A program made the position numbers and the translations under genes. Shown here piece by piece: positions 1 through 5,900 of a stretch of 11,916 bases of DNA; the stretch's first letter is position 1, and the number at the start of each line of letters is the position of its first letter. The DNA is from Planctomycetales bacterium (GTDB lineage Bacteria; Planctomycetota; Phycisphaerae; SM23-33): assembly GCA_030592655.1 (NCBI GenBank), contig JAUVIQ010000079.1:1-11916 (forward strand), read 5' to 3'. The notes under the pieces are model-generated. The model was not told where the DNA came from, searched no databases, and worked only from the letters and a program-made list of their open reading frames with translations.

Positions 1-1460
1 AACTCCTGCGCTTCGGTGCGGCCGATGTGGAGACTCTTCGCCAACCCGAAAGCCGTCTGGCCGTAAATGATACCGAAATTGACCGTCTTGGCCCGCGCAC
101 GCTGCTCCGGCGTAACGGCATCGGCTGGGACGCCGAAAACCTCAGCCGCTACGGTGCGGTGGATGTCCTCGTCGGCGTTAAAGGATGCGATCATCGTCTC
201 GTCGCCGCAGAGGTGCGCGAGGATACGCAGTTCGACCTGACTGTAATCGACGGAAATCAGCACGTTTCCGGCATCGGCTACGAAGGCGGCCCGAATCCGC
301 CGACCGAGGTCGGTACGGATGGGAATGTTCTGCAAATTCGGGTCCGAAGACGACAGCCTGCCCGTGGCTGTGCCCGTCTGGTTGAAGGAGGTATGCACTC
401 GCCCCGTAGCCGGGTTGATGCACTCGCCCAGACCCACAAGGTACGTGCTGAGCAACTTCGTTACCTGGCGATATTCCAGGACAAGTTGCGGCAACTCATG
501 CAAACCCGCCAGTTCGGTAAGGACCGACGAATCAGTGCTGGGACCGGTCTTTTTACGCTTCACGACGGGCAGACCGAGTTTCTCGAACAAAATCTCGGCC
601 AGTTGTTTCGGCGAGTCGGGATTGAACCGGCAACCGGCTGCGCTGATTATCCTGTCGTGCAGCACGTCAGCCTGTTTGGACAATTCGATCTTCTGGCGGT
701 TCAACTCGGCGGGATCAACGCGGACACCGTTGGTCTCCATATCCGCAAGGACGGGCATCAGGGTCATTTCGATATTTTCGAACAGTCCGGTCAGACCTTC
801 GGCGTCGAGTTCGGCGCGGAGTTTTCCGCTCAGCCGGAGCGCTACGTCGGCATCCTCGGCTGCGTATATGGATACCTGTTCAACGGGAACCTCGTTCATT
901 TTTCGCTGGTTTTTTCCCTTACCGGCGACTTCGCTATACGGAATGCACTTGTGGTTGAGGAATTCTGCTGACAGCGAGTCAAGCCCGAAGGAGCCTCGCC
1001 CGGCATCCAGGACATAGGCAGCAAGCATCGTATCGAACATCGGCCCAGCCAGAAGCATGTCCGCACGGGACAGGACGATGGCATCGTATTTGAGGTTCTG
1101 CCCGATCTTTTCTATTTTTCGGTCGGCGAGGATTCCGGCGAGTTTTTCACGCACAAGTTCGACCGGAAGCGTCTTTGCCCCCAAAGGCCCAGCCACGGGG
1201 ATATAAACCGCCCGACCCGGTTCCCACGAAAGCGAGATACCGACCAGCCTCGCCTGTGTCGGTTTGACGGAAGTTGTCTCCGTATCGACGGCAAGGGACG
1301 AAACGCCACACAACTGCTTCACCAATTCGTCAAGCCCTTCAGGCGTGTCGATACAACGATAATCGAAATCATTAGCCGTTGTCTGACCACCCATCAAGGC
1401 CAAGCCCACGGACTGCGTTCCGTGGGACGCTGTATCCACGTTTTCCAACTGCTCCACCAA
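1..1460 (-). CDS. polA: DNA polymerase I, proofreading and polymerase domains (downstream half of split polA, partial at left edge)
   Basis: This frame carries the Klenow-like part of DNA polymerase I, which fills gaps in repair and Okazaki fragment processing. It is open from just after an in-frame TAG to the window edge, about 486 codons. A 3'-5' exonuclease domain comes first, with Exo I AVDTET (Asp codon at 1286-1284), Exo II IGQNLKYD and Exo III YAAEDAD, so proofreading looks intact. The polymerase domain follows with TGRLSSSDPNLQNIPIR, motif A VDYSQVELR and the O-helix RAKTVNFGIIYG, whose Phe corresponds to E. coli Phe762. Motif C lies beyond the window. The start is uncertain: if translated separately, TTG 1460 (GGGA nine bases upstream), GTG 1457 or ATG 1394 are candidates, none with a strong ribosome site. 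It is in the same frame as the 5'-nuclease ORF, so readthrough or a sequence error would restore one normal polypeptide. Identity is certain; the start is not. Confidence 0.9.
   Translation of the reverse strand, partial: MVEQLENVDTASHGTQSVGLALMGGQTTANDFDYRCIDTPEGLDELVKQLCGVSSLAVDTETTSVKPTQARLVGISLSWEPGRAVYIPVAGPLGAKTLPVELVREKLAGILADRKIEKIGQNLKYDAIVLSRADMLLAGPMFDTMLAAYVLDAGRGSFGLDSLSAEFLNHKCIPYSEVAGKGKNQRKMNEVPVEQVSIYAAEDADVALRLSGKLRAELDAEGLTGLFENIEMTLMPVLADMETNGVRVDPAELNRQKIELSKQADVLHDRIISAAGCRFNPDSPKQLAEILFEKLGLPVVKRKKTGPSTDSSVLTELAGLHELPQLVLEYRQVTKLLSTYLVGLGECINPATGRVHTSFNQTGTATGRLSSSDPNLQNIPIRTDLGRRIRAAFVADAGNVLISVDYSQVELRILAHLCGDETMIASFNADEDIHRTVAAEVFGVPADAVTPEQRARAKTVNFGIIYGQTAFGLAKSLHIGRTEAQE
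1405..1426 (-). other. GC-rich hairpin inside polA, downstream of the amber codon
   Basis: The arms CCCACGGA and TCCGTGGG pair perfectly over 8 bp around a 6-base loop. In the polA mRNA the hairpin begins about 37 bases after the TAG and ends about 10 bases before the first in-frame ATG (1394). It lies in the poorly conserved linker, so it is free of strong protein constraint. Whether it influences readthrough or re-initiation is speculation; it may be chance. Confidence 0.4.
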
Positions 1461-1463
1461 TCG

Positions 1464-1466
1464 CTA
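1464..1466 (-). other. In-frame amber codon splitting polA
   Basis: On the minus strand the frame reads GGA TTC TAG CGA TTG GTG GAG. Both sides are clearly PolA in the same frame, and no bases appear lost or gained. One base change from a sense codon (for example AAG, CAG, GAG or TGG) would explain the stop. TAG also ends at least three other genes here (at 4008, 5903 and 7645), so general reassignment of TAG to an amino acid is unlikely. Confidence 0.85.
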
Positions 1467-2291
1467 GAATCCCAGTTCGTCAAATATGGGGCGGACGGTA
1501 TCGGCGTCGATCCCGCTGAAGGCGAAATTCGAAAGGTTCGTCTCAATGTCCACGTCGTTGACGAGCGTTACCAATTTTTTCGCCAGCGCGATGGTGTCGG
1601 CGTGCATGCGGACGTTTTCGGCAAGTTTGGGCGTCAGTTCGTCGGCGTGTTCGATAACGCCCTCGGCTGAACCGAACTGCCTGATGAGTTTGACGGCGGT
1701 TTTAGGTCCGACCCCCGGAACGCCGGGGACATTGTCGGACGTATCGCCGCAAAGGGACTGTATCTCGACGGCCTGGGCGGGTGGATAACCTTTTTTCTCC
1801 ATCAGCCTGGTCTCATCGATAACTTCATCCTTCATCGGATCGAACAGGACGGCGGCGGGTCCGATAAGTTGTTCAAGGTCTTTGTCCCGGCTGACCATTA
1901 CGACCCGGACGTCGTCGCCGGCCAATCGGCGGACGATGGTGGCCATGATGTCGTCGGCTTCGGCGCCTTTTTTCTGAAGCAGCGGGATTCCCATTGCCCT
2001 GATAATGCGTGTAATCCGGTCTATCTGTGGCTTGAGGTCTTCTGGTGGTTCGGCGCGGTTAGCTTTGTATTCGGGGTAAATCCGCGTTCGTTCGAGGTGT
2101 TCGCGTCCGCTGTCCATAGACACTGCCAGGTAATCGGGCTTCCGGGCAGCGATAAGTTTCATCAGCATCGTGGTGAAGACATAGGTCGCGCGGGTAGGCT
2201 CGCCGGCGGGGCTTCTCAGGTCCCGGAACGGGGCATAGTAAGCGCGGAATATCTGCCAGTGCCCGTCAATGATATAAAAATTTTTACCCAC
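1464..2291 (-). CDS. polA: DNA polymerase I 5'-3' exonuclease (flap nuclease) domain, ended by an in-frame TAG
   Basis: The 275-residue product is the N-terminal structure-specific 5' nuclease of PolA, which removes RNA primers and flaps. Visible family features are the N-terminal metal Asp in IIDGHWQIFRAYYA (usually DGSS.IYRAYYA, so HWQ is unusual), the YPEYKANR arch segment, the acidic GAEADDIMA and SRDKDLEQL motifs, and the helix-hairpin-helix after GDTSDNVPGVPGVGPKTA. The length matches an isolated 5'-nuclease domain (about 290 residues in Taq polymerase). The ORF stops with TAG after DELGF, exactly at the linker to the proofreading domain, and the same frame then continues with the rest of PolA. 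The start is GTG at 2291, followed by a typical PolA N-terminus. No convincing Shine-Dalgarno sequence precedes it. The nuclease could act as a stand-alone flap endonuclease, or the gene could be a recent nonsense allele. Confidence 0.92.
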   Translation of the reverse strand: MGKNFYIIDGHWQIFRAYYAPFRDLRSPAGEPTRATYVFTTMLMKLIAARKPDYLAVSMDSGREHLERTRIYPEYKANRAEPPEDLKPQIDRITRIIRAMGIPLLQKKGAEADDIMATIVRRLAGDDVRVVMVSRDKDLEQLIGPAAVLFDPMKDEVIDETRLMEKKGYPPAQAVEIQSLCGDTSDNVPGVPGVGPKTAVKLIRQFGSAEGVIEHADELTPKLAENVRMHADTIALAKKLVTLVNDVDIETNLSNFAFSGIDADTVRPIFDELGF

Positions 2292-2300
2292 GGTTTTTAG

Positions 2301-2329
2301 AGCCTATCGTTCCGGAGCGCTACGGTCAA
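2301..2329 (-). promoter_or_regulatory. Possible polA promoter, near-leaderless
   Basis: Minus strand TTGACC (2329-2324) is followed after 17 bases by TAGGCT (2306-2301), which matches a -10 box only weakly. Transcription would begin only a few bases before the GTG start at 2291, fitting the lack of a Shine-Dalgarno sequence. The -35 is good and the -10 poor, so this is tentative. Confidence 0.3.
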
Positions 2330-2351
2330 CGCTCGTAATGCGATAAAAAAT

Positions 2352-2546
2352 TTAGCAGGGACGGTGGAAAAGAGAATATTGAATATTGAACAAAGAATGT
2401 CGAATTTTGAAGTAAAAGAAACAAGACGCCTTTGAGGGATGTTTTTTTTACTTCGTAATTCAAAATTCTCTGTTCAATACTCAATATTCTTTTTTTATCC
2501 CCTGTATCCCTCGCCACAGCGAGTCTTCGACCTGCATCCCTGCTAA
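2352..2546. repeat. Intergenic nested inverted-repeat element (195 bases)
   Basis: The gap between polA and the next gene holds a two-level palindrome. Outer 10-base perfect inverted repeats, TTAGCAGGGA at 2352-2361 and TCCCTGCTAA at 2537-2546, enclose two 44-base arms (2374-2417 and 2446-2489). These arms pair at 38 of 44 positions around a 28-base loop. The arms are AT-rich and contain iterations of the type GAATATTGAATATTGAAC. No protein-like reading frame lies inside. The architecture resembles a short non-autonomous element or an extragenic palindrome. It shares a 12-base string, seven T then ATCCC (2490-2501), and similar TAGCRGG-type ends with the repeat at 8861-9025. Confidence 0.75.
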
Positions 2547-2580
2547 TGCTTTGTCTTTTTTTGTTGTGTAGAAAAATATG

Positions 2581-2609
2581 TTGACGTGCCGAAGTTCAGG
2601 GGGGATACT
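2581..2609 (+). promoter_or_regulatory. Sigma70-type promoter for the coiled-coil/BRCT-like gene
   Basis: TTGACG (2581-2586) and GATACT (2604-2609) are separated by exactly 17 bases. Transcription would begin near 2616, giving a leader of roughly 48 bases to the ATG at 2664. This also argues against the upstream GTG at 2586 as start codon, since it would lie inside the promoter. Confidence 0.55.
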
Positions 2610-2663
2610 GCATCGGATAAAGAGGTTTTACGAAACATCGACAGCATTATAAGGAGTAGGTCA

Positions 2664-4010
2664 ATGGCTCGCGTTGTTCAACGTCGTAGCGGTCCCCCGT
2701 ACGTGTTAATCCTTCTGGCGTTCCTTTTCCTTGCCTCGACGACACTGGCTGTGTTGTTCTATGTCCGCAACGACGAAAGCGTCAAGGGGATTGGTGAGGA
2801 AAAGGCGAAAAGTTCCGAACTTGCCAAAGAAAACAGGGAAAAAGCCGTCGTTATTAAGGGCCTGGTCAAAAAAATGTCGGGGCGAATTCTCAGCCCGGAA
2901 GCAGCGAAGACAGAAGCCGACCAGAGCCTTAAACTCGAATACGCAAAAGACTACGCCGACTTGTCCTCGGCAATTGCGGGGCTTAACGACAGCATCGCCA
3001 ACCTCAAAAAACAAATCAAAAATGGCAAATTAATCCACAGTGAACTTCGGAACGAAGTCGCCCAAAAGGAAAAGGCAATCGGCGACATCGATCAGGAACT
3101 GACAAACCAACGGAAAGCAGCCCTGGATGAATTGGCCGAAAAGAAGAAACATTACGAGACAAGCATCGGCATCTACAAGGCCGAAGTGGTAAAGGCGAAT
3201 GAAGAGTTCAAGGTTATACTCGCGCAACGGGACCGGCGAATTGACTCACTGGACGCCAAACTCGGAAACAAGGCGATGGAAATTCAGGGACTCGAAGCGC
3301 ACGTCGCCAGGCTGCAAAAAATCATCCGCGATATTAAAGGCGAGGCCGGTAGTGTCGGCGAATGGCTTGTGAGCAAACCCTCCGGTAAAGTCGCCAAGGT
3401 ACTTCTCAACCAGGGTATCTGCTACATAAATCTTGGTCGGCAGGACCGCGTAACGGCGGGGCTTACCTTCAGCGTCTTTTCGGCGCAGACCGGTATCATC
3501 ACAACCAAAGACAAAAAGAAGATAACGCCAAAGGCTAAAATTGTAATCGTCAACGTCGGCTTGAATACCAGCGAATGCAGGATCGTCAAGACGGAGGATA
3601 AGAACGACCCCATCATGGACGGCGACCTGATAGTCAACCTCATTTTCAGTTCCACTCGCACCTATAATTTCGTTGTCGAGGGTGAATTTGACCTGTACGG
3701 TACGGGAAGAGTGGACCCGCTCGCCAACCGTCATGTTCGCGCGCTAATTGAACGGTTCGGCGGAAAGGTTACCGATGAGATTTCCATCAGCACCGATTTC
3801 GTGGTAATGGGCAACGAACCACCGCTTCCGCCGAAACCCGGAGAGGACGCGCCACCGGCTGTGTGGAAGATATATAACGAAAAGATGAAGACATACGACT
3901 ATTACGGACGGGTAAGGAGCATTGCCGAAACTCTTCAGATACCTGTGCTCAATACCAACCGCTTCCTCGCTTACAGCGGGCACGTTCCAAAAAAACGACT
4001 GGTCGATTAG
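2664..4010 (+). CDS. Membrane-anchored coiled-coil protein with beta domain and BRCT-like C-terminus, function unknown
   Basis: The predicted product is 448 residues. A basic N-terminus (MARVVQRRSG) precedes one transmembrane helix (about residues 13-33). A long charged region (about 40-225), rich in Lys, Glu and Ala, looks like coiled coil. Next comes a beta-rich segment (about 230-330) with a GRQDRVTAGLTFSVF-type turn and a later MDGDLIVN, reminiscent of small barrel domains such as the FlgT C-terminus. The last about 100 residues (VEGEFDLYG, ALIERFGGKVTDEI, TDFVVMG, IPVLNTNRFL) resemble a BRCT fold. The start is ATG 2664 because AAGGAG lies 7 bases upstream and a promoter lies at 2581-2609; GTG 2586 in the same frame is rejected. 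It ends with TAG and is followed by a strong hairpin. I recall similar proteins in planctomycetes but no assigned function. BRCT domains usually bind phosphopeptides or DNA ends, so one on a membrane protein is odd. Confidence 0.85.
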   Translation: MARVVQRRSGPPYVLILLAFLFLASTTLAVLFYVRNDESVKGIGEEKAKSSELAKENREKAVVIKGLVKKMSGRILSPEAAKTEADQSLKLEYAKDYADLSSAIAGLNDSIANLKKQIKNGKLIHSELRNEVAQKEKAIGDIDQELTNQRKAALDELAEKKKHYETSIGIYKAEVVKANEEFKVILAQRDRRIDSLDAKLGNKAMEIQGLEAHVARLQKIIRDIKGEAGSVGEWLVSKPSGKVAKVLLNQGICYINLGRQDRVTAGLTFSVFSAQTGIITTKDKKKITPKAKIVIVNVGLNTSECRIVKTEDKNDPIMDGDLIVNLIFSSTRTYNFVVEGEFDLYGTGRVDPLANRHVRALIERFGGKVTDEISISTDFVVMGNEPPLPPKPGEDAPPAVWKIYNEKMKTYDYYGRVRSIAETLQIPVLNTNRFLAYSGHVPKKRLVD

Positions 4011-4042
4011 ATTATCACAGCGGGTTATCAAAAAACATCGCC

Positions 4043-4085
4043 GAACTCCCAAACCGATACGCATATCGGTTTGGGAGTTCCGTTT
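4043..4085 (+). terminator. Strong intrinsic terminator after the coiled-coil gene
   Basis: A perfect 17-bp stem (4043-4059 with 4064-4080, beginning GAACTCCC and ending GGGAGTTC) has a 4-base CGCA loop. It starts 32 bases after the stop codon. The 3' tail CGTTTCGTT is only moderately T-rich. An A-run (4030-4035) on the other side could give weak function on the minus strand. Confidence 0.75.
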
Positions 4086-4109
4086 CGTTGAGGGGCAGAG
4101 TGCGAACAT

Positions 4110-4553
4110 ATGTTTGAGAAAACCGATTTTCACTGTCCACGCTGCGGATTCGATATTCACGAGAAACTGATAGACGGTGGCGAGTTCGTTTGTTCTGCTT
4201 GCCAAAGCCGATTCAAGGTTTTGCTCGACGACAATACGGGCAAGGCCGGTTTCTACAAGTTGACCGACAAGGAAATCCCCGAACCACTGTATCTGCCCAA
4301 AGGGAGCATCCGCGCCCTGACGGCGATTGCGATAGCTGGGGCCTGCTGGGGGATGATCTTCACACAAAAGGACGTGCCGGGGGTGCTTTTCAGCCTGATC
4401 CTGGCGATTATAGGGTATTACTTCGGTTTCCGCACGAAGGTCAAAGCCGACGGAAGCCGGATATTCGACCCGTCGATAAGAAAAGTCGCGCCTCTGTTCC
4501 TTCCGGGCGGGGTTATCCGCACTCTGCTTGTCCTGGCAAATAGGGGACGCTAA
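4110..4553 (+). CDS. Small zinc-ribbon membrane protein, apparently truncated at the C-terminus
   Basis: The product has 147 residues. An N-terminal zinc ribbon is formed by CPRC (Cys9, Cys12) and CSAC (Cys28, Cys31). Two hydrophobic segments (about 69-84 and 91-106) follow, probably transmembrane. The segment before the first helix, PLYLPKGSIRALTAIAIAG (59-77), is echoed near the C-terminus by PLFLPGGVIRTLLVLANRG (128-146). The protein therefore seems to begin a second copy of the membrane unit and stop. Neither other forward frame past 4553 continues a hydrophobic helix, so a simple frameshift at the end is not evident. The start ATG 4110 has a weak GAGGGG about 14 bases upstream. It converges with the protease gene after only 27 bases, with no clear terminator between. 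Function is unknown; a membrane-bound sensor or chaperone-like factor is possible but unproven. Confidence 0.75.
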   Translation: MFEKTDFHCPRCGFDIHEKLIDGGEFVCSACQSRFKVLLDDNTGKAGFYKLTDKEIPEPLYLPKGSIRALTAIAIAGACWGMIFTQKDVPGVLFSLILAIIGYYFGFRTKVKADGSRIFDPSIRKVAPLFLPGGVIRTLLVLANRGR

Positions 4554-4580
4554 CCTGTTTTCGCCTTCTCCCAATCAGTA

Positions 4581-5786
4581 TTAGCGTCTTCTATTTACCC
4601 GACGTCTTATAATCGCCACAGCGCCCAACAGCATCAAAATCGCAGAGCCGGGTTCGGGAATCACAATTATAAGGTTTTCGCTGCCGTCCCGCATATCGAC
4701 GTACCATTCCACGACGGTCGTCTTGATCCCCTCGGACGAGTGTGAAAAGATTCCGTTGCCCAATATGGCTTTCAGGCCGCCCGGCATCTCCGCATCGGAA
4801 ATGACAAAAACAGCCGTCTTGGAGATGACCAACTTATCGCCGCCACGTCCAGCGCCAAGTTCCAACGCCAGCGCGTCCACGTAGTAGCCGGGACATTCTG
4901 TCTGACCACCGCCGATACCGGAAATGGGAATGGTGTCGAACGGCGTATCGTTCTCCAGGTCAATACCGGCATCGGCCGCGAAACTCGCCGAGATGAAATT
5001 GACCGGCGAACCTGTATCAAACAGGGCCGACTGTACAGCAAACGGATCTGACGCATCCTTGCGCACGTGTATGGGCACCATGGGATGCTCGCCGACATCA
5101 ACGCTGGGCGTTCCGGGGCAAAAGTCCTGCATCGTCATCGGCACATAGAAGACACCATCCCTCGCCAGCGGCGGAGACTGCCCCAGCGACCCAGACATTG
5201 TCAGCATCGGCAGCATCTGGCGAAGGACTTCCAGGCTATGCGGGTCCACCCGAAGGACCTGGCCCTGGAGGATGCTCGTTCCAATGATGTCAAAGTCAAT
5301 CGCGCCGCCGCCGATGTGACTGCGAGCCGCCGCCAGCGTCATTGCCGGAGTGTGGACTGTGTAAAGACTGTGATTTTCCGTATCACCTTCCGCTGCTTTC
5401 TGACCGGCAAGCATTACCTGCACCGATTGGGTAACGGCGAAATCCACCGCACCCCCGAAACCAACGTCGGAAAATTTCACGTCAGGGTAAGGCTGCATCG
5501 GAATGGCGGTTCCAGCCGCATAGGCAGCCTGCGTCGTTCTACCCAGGATAGTCGCCGATGCGCCCGTATCTACCAACGCATGCCAGGTCGTCGAAGGCGA
5601 ACCCACCAGGTTTTCGGCTACGTACCACTTGTCGGACAGGTCGGTCAGTCCATAATACATCCCAACGTACGCAAGTCCGATGGGTCCTGCTGCCTGAAGC
5701 TGAACGTCTTCGGCAACAGCCGATGCATTAACCCACAAGATCAACCCCGACAGGATAAGCACAGCAACGCGAGCGCGAGCCTTCAT
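4581..5786 (-). CDS. Exported bilobed (pepsin-like) aspartic protease with PEP-CTERM tail
   Basis: The product has 401 residues and a signal peptide (MKARARVAVLILSGLILW..., cleavage probably near Ala22-Ala25). Two aspartic-protease motifs are present: LVDTGASATIL (catalytic Asp73) and LFDTGSPVNFIS (Asp257). Each is followed by the hydrophobic-hydrophobic-Gly partner: DFDIIGTSIL (Gly169) and AILGNGIF (Gly343). This is the layout of a two-lobed enzyme on one chain, and the 184-residue spacing of the two Asp closely matches pepsin (Asp32/Asp215). The C-terminus has IPEPGS (376-381), a hydrophobic helix and RRRVNRRR, a PEP-CTERM sorting signal. The protein is probably processed by an exosortase and placed at the cell surface or in extracellular matrix. 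The ATG start has AGGAGG 7 bases upstream. It has its own promoter in the gap to the esterase gene. Its substrate is unknown, and loss of peptidase activity cannot be excluded from sequence. Confidence 0.85.
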   Translation of the reverse strand: MKARARVAVLILSGLILWVNASAVAEDVQLQAAGPIGLAYVGMYYGLTDLSDKWYVAENLVGSPSTTWHALVDTGASATILGRTTQAAYAAGTAIPMQPYPDVKFSDVGFGGAVDFAVTQSVQVMLAGQKAAEGDTENHSLYTVHTPAMTLAAARSHIGGGAIDFDIIGTSILQGQVLRVDPHSLEVLRQMLPMLTMSGSLGQSPPLARDGVFYVPMTMQDFCPGTPSVDVGEHPMVPIHVRKDASDPFAVQSALFDTGSPVNFISASFAADAGIDLENDTPFDTIPISGIGGGQTECPGYYVDALALELGAGRGGDKLVISKTAVFVISDAEMPGGLKAILGNGIFSHSSEGIKTTVVEWYVDMRDGSENLIIVIPEPGSAILMLLGAVAIIRRRVNRRR

Positions 5787-5849
5787 AGAAAATCCTCCTC
5801 TTTCGATAAATCGAGCTTTTGCTTTTGAGCCAATATATCAATCTATACT

Positions 5850-5858
5850 ATTATACCA
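5850..5858 (-). promoter_or_regulatory. Extended -10 promoter for the aspartic protease gene
   Basis: The minus strand reads TGGTATAAT, a perfect TATAAT with the TGn extension, 64 bases before the ATG. No good -35 box lies at 16-18 bases, as is usual for extended -10 promoters. It sits in the AT-rich 114-base gap between the two exported hydrolase genes and allows the protease to be expressed separately. Confidence 0.6.
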
Positions 5859-5900
5859 CGATTTGCCGATTATGCACGGAAATCTTCGCAGCGGACGGGG

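Noticed and set aside
27..971. Plus-strand open frame of 314 codons
   Set aside because: It is antisense to the clearly coding polA polymerase domain; its translation shows no family motif.
1464..1466. TAG read as pyrrolysine or as a reassigned sense codon
   Set aside because: TAG is a normal terminal stop in several genes in this window, and the site is a linker with no reason for a special residue. A chance suppressor tRNA cannot be excluded.
2326..2517. Small minus-strand ORF of 63 codons
   Set aside because: It lies almost wholly inside the palindromic repeat; the translation simply mirrors the repeat arms.
2586..2663. Upstream GTG start for the coiled-coil protein
   Set aside because: No ribosome site, and it overlaps the -35 box of the likely promoter; ATG 2664 has a strong AAGGAG at proper spacing.
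3744..4574. Minus-strand open frame of 276 codons
   Set aside because: It runs antisense across two plus-strand genes and a perfect terminator hairpin, with no recognisable protein features.
4554..4580. Terminator between the convergent genes
   Set aside because: The 27 bases contain no inverted repeat or T-run capable of acting as an intrinsic terminator.
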